From: Nannochloropsis salina CCMP1776
Taxonomy: Eukaryota > Sar > Eustigmatophyceae > Eustigmatales > Monodopsidaceae
Direction of reading: 5' to 3'
Length of the DNA stretch: 64,000 nt
Assembly: GCA_004565275.1 (NCBI GenBank)
Contig: SDOX01000005.1
Span: 904,765-968,764, forward strand
The notes under the pieces are model-generated. The model was given only the letters and a program-made list of their open reading frames with translations. It had not been told where the DNA came from and did not search any database. This document shows positions 28,923-41,692 of the stretch, piece by piece; position 1 is the stretch's first letter; each line of letters begins with the position of its first letter. The translations under genes and the position numbers were made by a program.

Positions 28923-30380
28923 TTAGTTAGTACATTCAGTGGGTCTTTGAGCGGACGAGAAGGAGCTTCCACTGGGCGATAAATCATGTGCTGCAGACCG
29001 GATCGTTTTGGAAAAATCATCGATTCGTCTCATCAGCTGTGGGGATCGCGTATGATAATGGCATTTGACTTGAACCAGTACACATTACACCGATGAGAAC
29101 AGTGATGACGTAGTTTTAGTCACACTAGTTCCCTATCATTACATTAACACCCGTGCGTTTTATGATAATCCGCAGCCGCTGATCAAGGAGATGCTGAAAA
29201 GGATGCAGTGAAACCCTAAGCCTAATCTAGTAAGTGTGTTGCGAAGACTTTACGTGGCATTAAACTGTCCATTCAAGACTCGCACGCAATTTATGTGATT
29301 CTTTCACCGCTCTTGTGACCGTACCAAAACCAACCCTACCATGACGAGAAAAGGTACGAGGGGTCCGTCTTCTCGGCGGCGGGTGGACAATTTATATGTA
29401 GGATTCTTATATTTTAAATTTAAAGCTGTCAAGCTATGTGGAAAGTGGTGAAGGACGCTGACGTATTGAGACATGAAGCGCCTTCCCTGAATTCGAGAGA
29501 TAAATGCACAATTACGCATCGAGTTGTATGAGGAGTCGTCTTTTCGGTGTCGAGGCCGGTGGATAAAATACATGTGGGCTTCTTATGTCCCAAATTGAAA
29601 GCATTCATTTAAAAAAAAATCCGAACTTTGATCAAAACAGCGCCTTACGATTTGTGTGAGAGCGACATGCAGTAGAAGGAAAATAGGAATGGATGTATGC
29701 GATGACTCGATATTGGAGAGATTTATTCCCTTTCGCGAGGTAGGCACAGCCTATTTGTGGCGTGGGAACTAAGCTGTGACAATTATGCGGACGGTATTGC
29801 ATATGAAATATGCCCGAAAAATACTCGCGAAGTATGGGAGCCTGGAGCAAGCAGTATTTGGTGGAGACAGGAAGCTTTGTGAAGACTTAGAGTTGAAGGA
29901 CGCTGACGCATTGACACATGAAGCGCCTCCTTGATTTTATAAAAAGATGAACGCACCATAGAAGTTTTAATAGCATTTCAGGCTGAACCTAAAGGGGCAG
30001 CGCACAATCTCGTCTGCTTAAAAGCGAGCTCACTGGTCTGTGAAGCGCCGATATTTAGGAGCAGGTAGTGACGTGAATCATATTGTCTTTAAGTAGTAAC
30101 GTCTATTAATAACGTCATCTATTGTAGGGCATGAAGCGCCTTTAAAGGGGTGGAAAAGGATCACAGAAGTTCACATATATGAACAATCTATCGAGTTGTG
30201 AAGTGGACGCAAGAAAAAAAAAACCGGGTCATGGCGCTTAAAAAATGTTTCACGGACTCGCCTTTCCCAAACTGACGGCCGCAACATCGGCATAATGTAG
30301 TGTCATTCTCTTATCGTCTCTTGGTTCTGGAATTATCATACTAAGAAAAAAGGATATTCCATGGTTGATTTCTTACAGCG
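28923..30380. repeat. Gene-free stretch with diverged dispersed short repeats
   Basis: No gene recognised. A word of about 45 bp, TGAAGGACGCTGACG(C/T)ATTGA(C/G)ACATGAAGCGCCT, occurs at 29449 and 29894, and its right half (GCATGAAGCGCCT) again at about 30129. A second pair (rounded GTC(C)GTCTT(T/C)TCGG...GGTGGA(C/T)AA...ATTCTTAT/GCTTCTTAT...AAATT) relates 29363-29430 to 29535-29602. The copies are substantially diverged. They may be remnants of a local tandem or dispersed repeat; no terminal structure or open frame ties them to a transposon. Confidence 0.45.
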
Positions 30381-30550
30381 CTCAGCCCCAGTACGCTGAC
30401 GTTCGTGTTTGGTAGAACCTGATCCAGACTTTCCGATGTCCTGCAACATTCAAGGGACCAAAACACCATCCCGATTTCGACACTCCGCTGTCCTTCCTGG
30501 CAATACTTATTCCGTATCTCACAATCATTTTCAATGTGTCTCTGGGCGTT

Positions 30551-31865
<1,315 letters not shown>

Positions 31866-32621
31866 ATGTACGCACCCACACTATCCGGTAAGGTATTTTG
31901 AAGGGAAGTTTGGTAATGCATTTTTGTGAGCCTTATGCTTTTGGTCGGCTTTCGAGGAGGTTACCTAAAATAAAATTTTCCATCCCAGTCAGAGAAATGT
32001 GCCGTATGCGGACACAGAGGGAAGGGGAAAACATACTTATTGGTAGCAAAGACAACAGCTCCATCCTGTGCAACCTTACACTTCAAGAGCTTCGATCAGA
32101 CACAAGAAGCTCAGGCCTTCAAGAGCTTGTGGGCCCTAGCCAGGATCATCCGGTCCAGAGTGTTTGTCGAGGAGGAAGGCATCGCGGAGGAGCTAGAATT
32201 TGACGTCCACGACGAAAGTTGTCACCACGTTCTCGGTTTTCTGGGGGACGCACCGGTACTCTGTGCGCGCTGGCGGGTCGAGCATCCAAATGGATGGGAA
32301 AACAGGGAACTCCTCAGCACAAAGATGGGGAGCACTGCGGGCCCCATGGCTGTCATCGACCGTCTGGCCGTGCTGAAACCTTATCGAGGGCGCGGGTTTG
32401 CCGCGGAGGTGCTAAAATTCTTAGGTGAGGATGCGGCATCGGTGCTTCAGGGGACACATTTGGGAAAAGAGGTGTTGAGAGCAATAGCAGTGCTCATTCC
32501 AGTCGACTTGACTCCATGCTTGAGCGACAAGCTGCGAGAGCAGGGAGGGTTTCACGTGATGGGCAATCCATTCATGGACGCGCGAAATAAGGCAATGCTG
32601 CGGATGGTGCGACAAGCATAA
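31866..32621 (+). CDS. GNAT-family N-acetyltransferase (ElaA/YjcF-like), two exons
   Basis: The main frame starts without an ATG. A short exon at 31866-31887 (ATG, 22 nt) ends at a GTAAGG donor and joins in phase to the acceptor at 32045-32046, giving 198 residues; an AG at 32057-32058 would also be in phase. The body shows SRVFVEEEGIAEELEFDVHDE, matching the R-x-x-V-F-V-x-E-Q...D-x-x-D start of ElaA/YjcF-type acetyltransferases. GDAPVLCARWRV follows, then motif A MAVIDRLAVLKPYRGRGFAAEVL with the acetyl-CoA pyrophosphate loop R-G-R-G-F-A. GNAT enzymes move acetyl from acetyl-CoA to an amine. The substrate is unknown, and no targeting peptide is evident on the short exon. Confidence 0.72.
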
Positions 32622-33170
32622 GCATGAAAGCCGGCACGCGAATAAACGTGGATCCAGGAAGAAGGGTGGCACTTTCTTCCCGGCGTTGCAGGGGAGAGTG
32701 CCTCGTGACAGGTGTGTGCAAGAATAAAAAAGCATTTGTAAAAGGAGTGTACAAAAATTGGGCCGTCACACGGAACTTCGTGAACCTACAAGAAATGTAG
32801 AAGCGGCGGAACCGTCATGCATGTAGACACTGTAGCAAGAGAAAATGTGAATTATAGACAAGGCTTCCCTTCTCGCAAGTCAAAGTTTTTTGGAAATGTG
32901 ATGGGCCCTCTGCTTTGAGGCTTATGGTCTGCCTCAAAGGGCTGCCTTGCTGAGGAAAGAAAGCGTTAGTGTCTTCGATGCTGTGCGGCAAGAAAATGAG
33001 GCGGAGGTGGAGGGTTTATTTTTTCCCCGTGAACCTTTCCTTCCACCCCCCCTTCTTTTCAGTCCCTGCTATTCATTGCGAAAGGGTACTCGTTCCAACA
33101 ACTCCAGTAACCCATGTTATTATTCTAATTGAATGACCCGCCTTCCTCCGACGTGGTAGCAGCAAAATCC
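32622..33170. other. Convergent intergenic region
   Basis: 3' flanks of the GNAT gene (plus) and ribophorin II (minus). Only short frames; nothing supported. Confidence 0.5.
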
Positions 33171-35367
33171 TCACGACGTCCCTGCCTTCACTTTCCCCAC
33201 AAACGCGCGATGACCCACCAGCAGGGTCGTAACACCAAGTGGGAATAAGAGCTTAAGCGTTGTCATGCCTTTGAGGAACACCCAATAAGCAGTGAAGAGG
33301 AAAAGCACCATGAGAAGGCAAACCAGCCAGGCGATGTTCCAGAAGAGAGCCATACCCCCTGAGGGAAAGCCGTTCAGGTTCGCCCCTACGCGTGGCAGAT
33401 AGCGGAAAAAAGCGGTCAGGGCCAAAGCGACAAGAAAGGTGAAGGCTGCTGGTAGTACCGCGTTAGGCCGGCGCTCGGGCTGGCGAAACTGGTGGTGAAT
33501 TTCGGGCAGAGGGCTGAGTGCCGTGTCCGACTCCCAGAGGAGGGGCTTGCGATAAAGAGCGTGCGAGACAGCGGGCTTGGAGGAGAAGGTCAGGTTGAGC
33601 GCCCCCAGGTCTTGTTCCAATGGCTTGTCAAAACCCACGTCTCCAACAACAAGGGAGAGCTGGTACTCGCCTGAACGATGCCCAAAGGCAGCTTGTACCT
33701 CGTCCGCCAGGCTGACCACTGCGACGAAGGACCCGGCGCCAGACCGGATGCCGCTGCGTTTGGCCGCAAACAGGATCTCGCTGTTAGTCGCCAAGTTCGT
33801 GAATTTGAAAAACGCTTGCTGCGGTATCGCAGCACCAGCAACAGTGAAAGCGGCTGACACGTATTCGCCCTCCAAGGCCGAGGCCTTGACTTGTCCTCCG
33901 CGCAAGGGGACCTGATACAGCTTTCCGTCAAGGTGGGCGCGAGAAGGGGAGACGCCGACCTCGATATTTATGAGGCTGGCCGCAGCCTGAACCACCAAAA
34001 AGCGCTTCACAGCTGCATCCTTCCCCCCAACTTTCAGCGAAAGCTCGTACACACCCACGCCGGAGCCGGTAAAGGTAGCTTCAAGTGCGCCACCTGAGCC
34101 TTCGAGCCTTGGAGGAGTCACCGAGTCCGCCGCCTGCCCCAGCGCCACCACTTTCTCTAATTCGACTCCTCCGGACCGCCCAGAGATCTCACCGCCCAAT
34201 ATGTTGCGGCACTCTACTCGGAACACGGCTCCCTCCTTAATGACAGGCGTCGCCAGCACCAGGGCCTCTGGCGCGGCGTCAGGGAACTTCGTCGCGAGTG
34301 TGTGCAGCGCCGCGAATACCTTGTACGCGCCTTTCGCCGACGCCGTCCCCTTCATCTTCAGCAAAATTCGAGCCAGAGCCTCTCCCTGTGCAGGTGTCAC
34401 GCTCAAATTCGGACCGCCTGCATCGGCAACCGCCGTGGCGAGCGCCGAGAGCAAGGTGGCATCCGCGCCGGCGTCCACCTCGTCGTCGCTGCCTTCGGCT
34501 CCCGGTAGCAAATCTGCTGCCCTCTCCAGCGTCTTCTTGATACCCTTCGATGTTACTTTCGTGGCTGCAATAATCTCAAGAAGCTGGAAAGTGCCATCTG
34601 TGCTCTCATCAGACATACCTTCAGGTAAGGATAGCACGGATCCGTCCTCAGAGCGGTGCTTGTTGATATTCTTAACGGCCGTCTCCACGTTCTCCAAAAT
34701 CTTCCCTCCTCCCAACGCCAAGTCTGCCAGTAAGGTCAACCGCTTGCATCGAAAGGATCCGCCCTCGGCGCCCCAACCGGATTTCAACGTCTTCATTGCT
34801 CGTGTTTCTGCTGCACCCAGAGAAACTTCGCAGCTTGCTTCCTTCAGCGCGCCCATTCCGTAAGCCACTGTCTCTAGATCGTCCGGATTGTCCGATATAA
34901 GTCCCACGGCCGAAGTGCATACAGAGCTGACGTCCCCACCGAGAGCCTTGGACAACTTAGTTCCGAAGAAAACAGTTTCAGGACTCCTGCTCTCGAGTGC
35001 GGCTGTTTTGAGTAGTTGGGAGGAGCGAGAGGCGACAGTGAAGCTTCAAATTGCCTTTATAAATGCACCAAATGTAGCACTGATGGTGTACATTTCCTTG
35101 TGCAAGTTAGATCGGTGTAACAAACGGACACAGACAGACGAAGTCGAACACTCACAAGTGCTTCCAGAGCTTAATTTTTAAAGCTCAAAACTATCATTCT
35201 CCGGTCGAAATGTGACCACCACGAGGAAACATACCTTTCGCAATACCATGATAGCGTTCAAAATCTGCCTTTGAAAAGAATGAATCAACTTGCGCGGTGA
35301 CCTGATTCAAAGTTAGGGCAACCAGGAAGAATATGGCGAGGACGGGAGGTGACGACGAAGAAGCCAT
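33171..35367 (-). CDS. RPN2: Ribophorin II, oligosaccharyltransferase subunit (two exons)
   Basis: Exon 1 (35367-35235) encodes the signal peptide (MASSSSPPVLAIFFLVALTL, then NQVTA) and the start of the mature protein (SKADFERYH). Exon 2 (35002-33171) carries the rest. The 232-nt intron has a GTATGT donor and a pyrimidine-rich acceptor ending AACAG. The joined frame is 1,965 nt, 654 residues, close to human RPN2 (631). After splicing, ALESRSPETVFFGTKLSKALG aligns with the human N-terminal luminal helices. The C-terminal part has the RPN2/SWP1 domain followed by three membrane helices (VLPAAFTFLVALALTAFFRYL; MALFWNIAWLVCLLMVLFLFTAYW; LKLLFPLGVTTLLVGHR). It is a structural subunit of the ER membrane complex that N-glycosylates secretory proteins, such as the sequon-rich paralogues at 8.5-18 kb. 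Head to head with the PAK gene. Confidence 0.92.
35003..35234 (-). other. Intron of the ribophorin II gene
   Basis: 232-nt phase-1 intron on the minus strand. The donor is AAAG/GTATGT, and a pyrimidine-rich run (CGCCTCTCGCTCCTCCCAAC) precedes the AACAG acceptor. Splicing here restores the family alignment without a gap, whereas the next AG upstream would break the frame. Confidence 0.8.
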
Positions 35368-35794
35368 GCCTTTCAAGCGAGCACTTATCCTAAAAGAGAT
35401 TGGTCGCGCGCGATCCTGGCCCAGGCGATGTGCAGTATACCCTGTGGAAAGGCGGTGCCTAGCCGTGAGTCGTGAGTGCCCCAGGAGTTGCCAGACGTTT
35501 GCCGCGAGGCCTGGCTGGCGGAAGACGGCGAGATCGAGCGAGGCTGTGGGCGAGCAAGGACCCCGGCAACGGAACCCCCGCCCGGTTCCTGGGACTCTCA
35601 CGCGATTCGATGCCGCTGACACCTCACTCCTTCATTCGCCATCCTGCACCTGTCCCATATGCACGCATAGATAGACAACGAACGGGCCGACGGGGGTCCG
35701 CACCGACCTTTGGAGCCCTTTACCGTGTTCTGTTCCTCCCTCTTCCAGGAGAGGATCGAATCGGAATCTCCTTCCTTACAGCGCCGCTCACACT
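35368..35794. promoter_or_regulatory. Divergent promoter region, ribophorin II / PAK kinase
   Basis: The 427 bp between the ribophorin II ATG (minus, 35367) and the kinase ATG (plus, 35795) must hold both 5' UTRs and promoters. The sequence is GC-rich with CGAG/GCGAG words; no TATA box is evident. Confidence 0.5.
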
Positions 35795-37534
35795 ATGTCG
35801 AACACCTCTTCGGATTATCCAGTGCGACAGCAAGCTCATGCAGTGGGAGCTCTGAAGCCCCGTATGCCCGAAGAAATGATGGGCACTCTCTCTTTAGAAG
35901 AGATTCCTAGCCCTCCTCCAGACAACAACGGAGGCGTACCACACGCAGGCTCTGACAGCTTAACGGGTGAGAGGGAACCCGCTGCTGATACAGTTGGTAC
36001 ACCCAAGACAGTCATTACAGCTCCTATCACTAGTACGGACTCTTTTCGGCTCAGCGCTTCCGAGTCCGAGCTCGCAGGCGATCGAAGCAACGAGCCCGCC
36101 CGAGGCACCTCTGTGTCGAAGCCGATGCAGGTGAAGCACCACATCCACGTATCATTTGACCCCACCAGTGGGGCGTTCAAGGGCCTGCCTCCGGAGTGGG
36201 GAAAGCACATGCCAGTTGGTGTCTCCAAGGAGGAGGCGAACGTCACGGCAACAGACAGGCACGTGGCCCCCCCAAAACCCACCGCAGAAGTGAAGAAGAC
36301 GTTGAACCCTCTGCGCAAATTCACCTGGTGGTCCAGTGGGAACAAACAAGGCGGAGACCGGAATCCTCCCCTGGCAGGCACCGTCATTGGCGCCCCTTTC
36401 AATGTCCAACACACCACTCACGTCCGCCCAGACCCAACGTCTTCAACGGGGTTCAGCGGACTCCCTCCGGCGTGGCGTGCCGTCCTCAAGGTTTCCGGTA
36501 TCACCAAACAAGAAGCCGTGGACCACCCACAGGCCGTCTTGGCAGCTTTGAATTTCCACATGCAGGGTCCTACGCACACTCGCGGTCCCCTGCCCTCACG
36601 CGCGGCTGTCGAGCAAGCCATGGCAAAAGCCCTGCGGATTGTGAAGGATGACCCCCGCCAGTACTTCAGCGACTTGAAGCGCTTGGGCCAAGGCGCTTCG
36701 GGCACCGTATACGCAGCCACCGATCGACGCACTGGGGAGCGGCGGGCGCTAAAAATAGCCCCAGTTAGCGAGCTTGCCGATCTGACGAACGAGATCGGCC
36801 TGCAGAGCATGAGCGATCACCCGAACGTCGTCCGCATCTACGAGGCTTTCGTCACTACCTCCGAGGTCTGCATCGTCATGGAGCTGATGCTCGGAGGGTC
36901 TTTGACAGACGTCTTGGGGAAGCACGTGGTGGACTTCAAAGAGCCGCACATTGCCTATGTCGCCAAGGCAGTGCTCTCGGCCCTGGCCTACATGCACTCC
37001 TCCTACCGCATGCATCGTGACATCAAGAGCGATAACGTACTGGTGGACAAGGAGGGGCAGGTAAAGATAGCCGACTTCGGCTTTGCTATTGCACTGACGA
37101 AGGAGACATCCAAACGGCATTCCGTGGTTGGCACGCCCTACTGGATGGCGCCTGAGCTTATCCGGGGCACGGACTACGACTCCAAGGTGGACGTGTGGTC
37201 CCTGGGTATCACCTGTATTGAGATGGCGGAGGGTGAACCTCCTCATCTGCATGAGCCCCCCCTCCGCGCGCTCCTCATGATCAGCATCTCTGGCTCTCCC
37301 GCGCTCAAGGATCCGTCCCGATGGTCCTCCCAGTTTCTCCACTTCCTAGCGCAAAGCACGTCAGTGGATGCGGAAGCACGGCCTACGGCGGAGCAACTTC
37401 TCAACCATCCGTTTTTGACGATGGCTTCTACGCAAGACGAGTACGGGGCTTTCGTCCGAGCTCAGCTTGAGGCCCGACGTCGTCGGAGGCAACAGCAAGC
37501 GCAGGCACAGGCTGCCCACAACAAAGGGAGGTAG
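35795..37534 (+). CDS. p21-activated (PAK/STE20-type) protein kinase with two CRIB motifs
   Basis: 579 residues from ATG 35795. A disordered Ser/Pro-rich N-terminus is followed by two p21-binding (CRIB) motifs. The first is at about 110-136 (KHHIHVSFDPTSGAFKGLP, then PEW); the second is at about 201-227 (QHTTHVRPDPTSSTGFSGLP, then PAW). Both have the H-x-x-H-V core that binds GTP-loaded Rac/Cdc42/Rop GTPases. The second continues into an inhibitory-switch-like helix (ITKQEAVDHPQAVLAALNFH). The kinase domain covers about 290-544 and is complete: GQGASGTVY glycine loop, RALKIAP Lys, HRDIKSDN catalytic loop, ADFGFA, GTPYWMAPE activation segment. PAKs control actin, polarity and stress signalling downstream of Rho GTPases. 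A Gln/Arg-rich tail ends the protein. Confidence 0.93.
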   Translation: MSNTSSDYPVRQQAHAVGALKPRMPEEMMGTLSLEEIPSPPPDNNGGVPHAGSDSLTGEREPAADTVGTPKTVITAPITSTDSFRLSASESELAGDRSNEPARGTSVSKPMQVKHHIHVSFDPTSGAFKGLPPEWGKHMPVGVSKEEANVTATDRHVAPPKPTAEVKKTLNPLRKFTWWSSGNKQGGDRNPPLAGTVIGAPFNVQHTTHVRPDPTSSTGFSGLPPAWRAVLKVSGITKQEAVDHPQAVLAALNFHMQGPTHTRGPLPSRAAVEQAMAKALRIVKDDPRQYFSDLKRLGQGASGTVYAATDRRTGERRALKIAPVSELADLTNEIGLQSMSDHPNVVRIYEAFVTTSEVCIVMELMLGGSLTDVLGKHVVDFKEPHIAYVAKAVLSALAYMHSSYRMHRDIKSDNVLVDKEGQVKIADFGFAIALTKETSKRHSVVGTPYWMAPELIRGTDYDSKVDVWSLGITCIEMAEGEPPHLHEPPLRALLMISISGSPALKDPSRWSSQFLHFLAQSTSVDAEARPTAEQLLNHPFLTMASTQDEYGAFVRAQLEARRRRRQQQAQAQAAHNKGR

Positions 37535-38210
37535 ATCAAAACAGGGGCAAAAAGTAAGGAACTGTGCCATCGGGAGGGAGAAATGATAGTGACTTCACAA
37601 CAAGTCATGTGAAAGCTGCGAAATACGTCGCGGGATGTGGGACTCTCCTCCACACGCAAGTATTTGCGATACCAGATTTATGCGATGGGAATATTTCGTG
37701 CGATGCAACTATTTGCTACCATTTTTTGCATTCAGAGAACAGATGCACGTCCGCAATGCTCATACACTTAAAGTACCCACAAGCCAAAAAAAAACGTATA
37801 CGTCTGTGTGCGAACTTCGTTGCGTGCTTGGTTTAACTCTTCACTTCTTTCTTTCGTCTCATCACGTGTGTTCTGACTTCGTTCCTCCATAGAGTGCCCA
37901 TGCGGTCCAAAATACGCTAAAGCATTTTCCCAATACCCACGGAAATGGACTAGAAAATAGTCGAAGCAGGCTCAACTTTCTGGTGTCTTCGAACCACGAC
38001 TGGTAAAGAACCTTTCTATCTTCTTCACAAGGCCTCAGAGCTGGCAATGCTGATGATGGACGTGAAGCATTTTGATCGCTTGTCCCGCGCACTTCCCGAG
38101 CAGATCGATCCATTTTAAGTACAATTCTGTCACGCCACGCCTCAACATACACAATAAGTGGGACGCTTGCCAATCCACATGTATCCTTACTCCATCATTT
38201 TTCAATTTTT
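37535..38210. other. Convergent intergenic region, PAK / V-ATPase A
   Basis: 3' flanks of both genes; AT-rich, short frames only. A minus frame at 37862-38173 lacks a proximal ATG and is not supported as a gene. Confidence 0.5.
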
Positions 38211-40076
38211 TCATGGCCCTGACAAAGTCTGAAACGCCTGCTCCACCTCCGCGGCAACGTCGTTGTAGTAAGCATGAATTTCTTCTGGGGCCGTCTTGGG
38301 CTCCTGAAACTTCCCTTCAATGACTTTTTGAATGACTGGCGCCAATGCCGTTTTGATATATGCCCATGTGACCTTCTGATTGGCAGGAGAATCAGCGATT
38401 GCCTTCTGCGAACAGTTGTACAGCGTGATAATGGTGCGGAGCATCCCAATAGACTTGTGGATGGGACAAGTGTAGTCATACGTTGAAAATGCATTCTGCT
38501 GCAAGAAATCTTCTCGAATGATACGCGCTACCTCCATAGAGACTTTCTGATCCTCTGAAAGTGACTCTTTTCCGACGAGCTGCACAATTTCTGACAGGTT
38601 CTCCTCCACCTGTAAAATTTCACGGGCACGCTTCTGCAGATCGGAGTATTGCGGGTCGATGCCGTTGAAGTAAGGCTCCAGCACGCGCATATACTTAGTG
38701 TATGAAATTAGCCAGTTCACCGAGGGAAAATGCTTGCGCTGCGCCAGCTTCTTATCGAGCCCCCAGAAGACCTGCACGATGGATAACGTCGCCGCCGTAA
38801 CCGGATCGGAGAAGTCGCCACCGGGCGGCGACACCGCGCCCACGACCGTGACCGTTCCCTCGCGCTCCGGAGACCCTAGCGCTTTGACCCGGCCGGCACG
38901 CTCGTAGAAGGCGGCAAGGCGGGCACCCAGATAAGCGGGATAACCCGAGTCCGCAGGCATCTCGCCCAAGCGGCCCGAAATTTCACGCAAGGCCTCGGCC
39001 CACCGGGAAGTGGAGTCCGCCATCATGGACACATTCATGCCCATGTCTCGGAAGTACTCGGCGAGGGTGATACCCGTGTAGATGGAAGCTTCACGAGCCG
39101 CCACAGGCATGTTGGACGTGTTGGCCACAAGACAAGTACGATTCATGATCCCCACTTCCTTTCCGTTGATATCGAGCTTCAGCTCAGGGAACTCAGCCAA
39201 CACCTCCGCCATTTCATTTCCGCGTTCGCCACAGCCCACGTATACAATGGCGTCTGAATTTGAAAACTTGGACAGCGATTGGGAGATGACTGTCTTCCCG
39301 CATCCGAAAGCCCCAGGCACTGCCACGGTACCTCCCTGCACTGAGGGGAAAATCGCATCCACCACGCGCAAACCAGTTGTCAACGCAGAATTACCGGGCA
39401 GCTTGGCCACGACGGGGCGGGGCCTACGCACAGGCCAGAAGTGCGAGAGTTTCAGCTTGTGCACTTGCTTTGTTGTCTCATTCTCGACCTCCAGCACCGT
39501 GTCTTCCACCGAGAAAGAGTCCTTCTTGTCGGCCGCTGCGCCATACACTTTCTTCACCTTCCCGTAAATATTGGGGGGTACCATGATCTTGTGCGACGTC
39601 ATGATCTCATTCTCCCATACCGTTCCAAAAATGTCGCCGCCTGAAAGAGCCATGCCCTCGCGCAAGCCTGCCACAGGCGTGTATTGCCAATGCTTGGAGG
39701 GGTCCAGGGAAGGAATATCGGCCCCACGAGGAATATATACGTTCTGGTCCCTTTTGAAAATGTCTTCCAAGGGTCGCTGAATCCCATCGAAAATGGTTCC
39801 CATGATGCCGGGCCCGAGCTCGAGAGACAAAGGCTGGCGTTTGCGAAGGACCGGGTCACCCACTGTCAGCCCTGCCGTGTCCTCGTACACCTGAATGGAA
39901 GCCGTGTTGCCCTCCAATTTAATAATTTCTCCCACCAGCTTCTGGTGCCCTACACGGACCAGCTCATACATTGCAGCACCTTGCATGTTGTCCGCGATGA
40001 CCAGAGGCCCGGAGACCCGATGGATGAAGCCATAATCTGATTCCACGACGCCATCATCTATGACCACGCCCGCCAT
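38211..40076 (-). CDS. VMA1: V-type H+-ATPase catalytic subunit A
   Basis: 621 residues, the family's normal length, from ATG 40076, with no intein. Subunit A hydrolyses ATP in the V1 sector and drives proton pumping into vacuoles and other endomembrane compartments. Motifs in order: N-terminal beta-barrel ([26 protein letters not shown]), the subunit-A-specific non-homologous region ([10 protein letters not shown]...SHKIMVPP), Walker A GAFGCGKT near residue 253, [13 protein letters not shown], the Walker B region [37 protein letters not shown], and [13 protein letters not shown]. Nearly every hallmark residue is present, so the protein should be active. Divergent from the RRM gene, with a long purine-rich tract between them. 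Confidence 0.98.
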   Translation of the reverse strand: MAGVVIDDGVVESDYGFIHRVSGPLVIADNMQGAAMYELVRVGHQKLVGEIIKLEGNTASIQVYEDTAGLTVGDPVLRKRQPLSLELGPGIMGTIFDGIQRPLEDIFKRDQNVYIPRGADIPSLDPSKHWQYTPVAGLREGMALSGGDIFGTVWENEIMTSHKIMVPPNIYGKVKKVYGAAADKKDSFSVEDTVLEVENETTKQVHKLKLSHFWPVRRPRPVVAKLPGNSALTTGLRVVDAIFPSVQGGTVAVPGAFGCGKTVISQSLSKFSNSDAIVYVGCGERGNEMAEVLAEFPELKLDINGKEVGIMNRTCLVANTSNMPVAAREASIYTGITLAEYFRDMGMNVSMMADSTSRWAEALREISGRLGEMPADSGYPAYLGARLAAFYERAGRVKALGSPEREGTVTVVGAVSPPGGDFSDPVTAATLSIVQVFWGLDKKLAQRKHFPSVNWLISYTKYMRVLEPYFNGIDPQYSDLQKRAREILQVEENLSEIVQLVGKESLSEDQKVSMEVARIIREDFLQQNAFSTYDYTCPIHKSIGMLRTIITLYNCSQKAIADSPANQKVTWAYIKTALAPVIQKVIEGKFQEPKTAPEEIHAYYNDVAAEVEQAFQTLSGP

Positions 40077-41692
40077 TTTTGCTTAAGTATCACGCGCCTA
40101 AATTTATGTGACAATAGATCGTACAATAAGGTAAGACTGAGGATGTTCACAGGTGGCATGCTATCATTAGCTGGCATGACGAGAAGGCTCTCCAAGCCAG
40201 AAGACATCAATCGCAGGCAGTACGCAATGACACAGTGACACAACATAGGAACAAAGCATAGTCAAGATTCGGACCAGGAATAAATGGCTAGTATATTGCA
40301 GAAGTCATGAATAAGTCGCGGTAGAGGGTCGGGAAGTCTAAAAATGTTAGGGTGCGGGAAGGCGAAGATTCTCAGAGTCGACGGGAGCAGGGGCGCGAGA
40401 GGAGCGAGGGGGGAAGAGCGGGGGCAGCGAGGAGCGAGGTAGCGATAAGACGGGAGAGATGGAAAACAGGGAGGCAGCCAGCAGGCGAGCGCGAGGCAGC
40501 GAGGCAGCGAGGCAGCGGAGGCGGGTGGAGGACGGAGGAAGGAGGGGCAAACTAGCAAGTCAGGCGAGGCAGGGAGCGAAGAGCGAGGCCTCCGGCCATG
40601 ACAATCGACTTTTTCGTTAGGAACGCTGACATTCCTCCGGTCCGGGCCTGTTGGGCTCGACAAATTCTCATGTCTCATTTCATCTACCAGTGCAGATACA
40701 AAATCCGTGCGCGAAAGCCTGGCAACATGAACAGCAAAGCTCGGGGTCTTCCTTCTTCGCGCCCTGTCTCTTGCTTTCTCCAACGGCTGAGCCGCGTTAA
40801 CGGCTTTCAGCGTAGACTAAATTGCGACCAGGCAACCAGGTTCGCAGAAGGATTTTTGCAGGAGAGAGTTTGTTTAATGGAGCAAGGGTGAAAAAATCAA
40901 GACGCCAGGACGAGCGATGCAAAAAATATGCCGTCGAACGTTTTTTTTTAAACCTCGTTTTCGAAGTAAGCCGTGGAGTTGTTGCGACCTAGGCGGCGCT
41001 GAAGGATCCCTAGTTTGTAGGCGGCGGATGGCTAAAGTATAGCATTAGCGGCCCGCCAAAAAGCGCGGGACGGTTTGGCTGATTCTGCTTTATTTCGTGT
41101 GTTCTTTTGATTTTTATCCTGTTATTTTGTCTCTCAGCTTACCAATTGGCTCATGCATCCATCGACATACACACGAATTGGCACGCAAACAAATATTCAT
41201 TAAGTAACTCTCTTACGAGCGCTACTGTCGCCCAAAACGTAGAGAGAGTAAATCTTTTTATATTCGTAAGTCACGGTGGAGCCCTCGAAGATATATGTAA
41301 ACGAATGCATTATCGTCACATGCCGGGCGACTTTTTCATAGTGACAAACGGCACTGCTGCTGCGCTTCCTTGTCTCTACCCGTACGACCTGAGCGCAAAG
41401 TGGCAATGTCGCTAAGAACTTAAAACTCGGAGCCCTTGTGCTTCTTTCCATTCAATTTTCGGTCATGACAAAATTCATCTCACGGCGTTCAATTTAATTG
41501 AGGAAAAGAAGAAGAATCCAACCCGTGAGGAACAACCTAGTGGGACAGAAGCAGCAGGGATCACTTGTGTGTGTAAAAAGGATCGTATGAAGACCTGGAC
41601 TGAAAATTAAAAAAGGCGGGAATGCTCCGATGTTTGTCAGTACTTCTTCCACTATCTCATGTTTACTTGACATACTGTAGACGCAGGCAAAA
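40077..41692. promoter_or_regulatory. Divergent region between V-ATPase A and the RRM protein
   Basis: 1.6 kb without a supported gene. From about 40330 to 40590 the plus strand is purine-rich with a GGCAGCGA-type tandem (GAGGCAGCGAGGCAGCGAGGCAGCGGAG at about 40492), so the V-ATPase sense strand is CT-rich here, typical of a 5' UTR/promoter tract. GC-rich words with hairpin potential lie at 40985-41080 (GCGGCCCGCCAAAAAGCGCGG). Short frames at 40598-40891 and 41107-41415 are unrecognised; the second starts with TTG and looks non-coding. Confidence 0.4.

Noticed and set aside
37862-38173. Small minus-strand frame with a membrane-like end.
   Set aside because: It starts with TTG, has no good upstream ATG and lies just past the V-ATPase A stop, so it is probably 3' UTR.
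40262-40783. 173-codon minus-strand frame upstream of V-ATPase A.
   Set aside because: It arises from the CT-rich tract and has a low-complexity Pro/Leu/Ser product.
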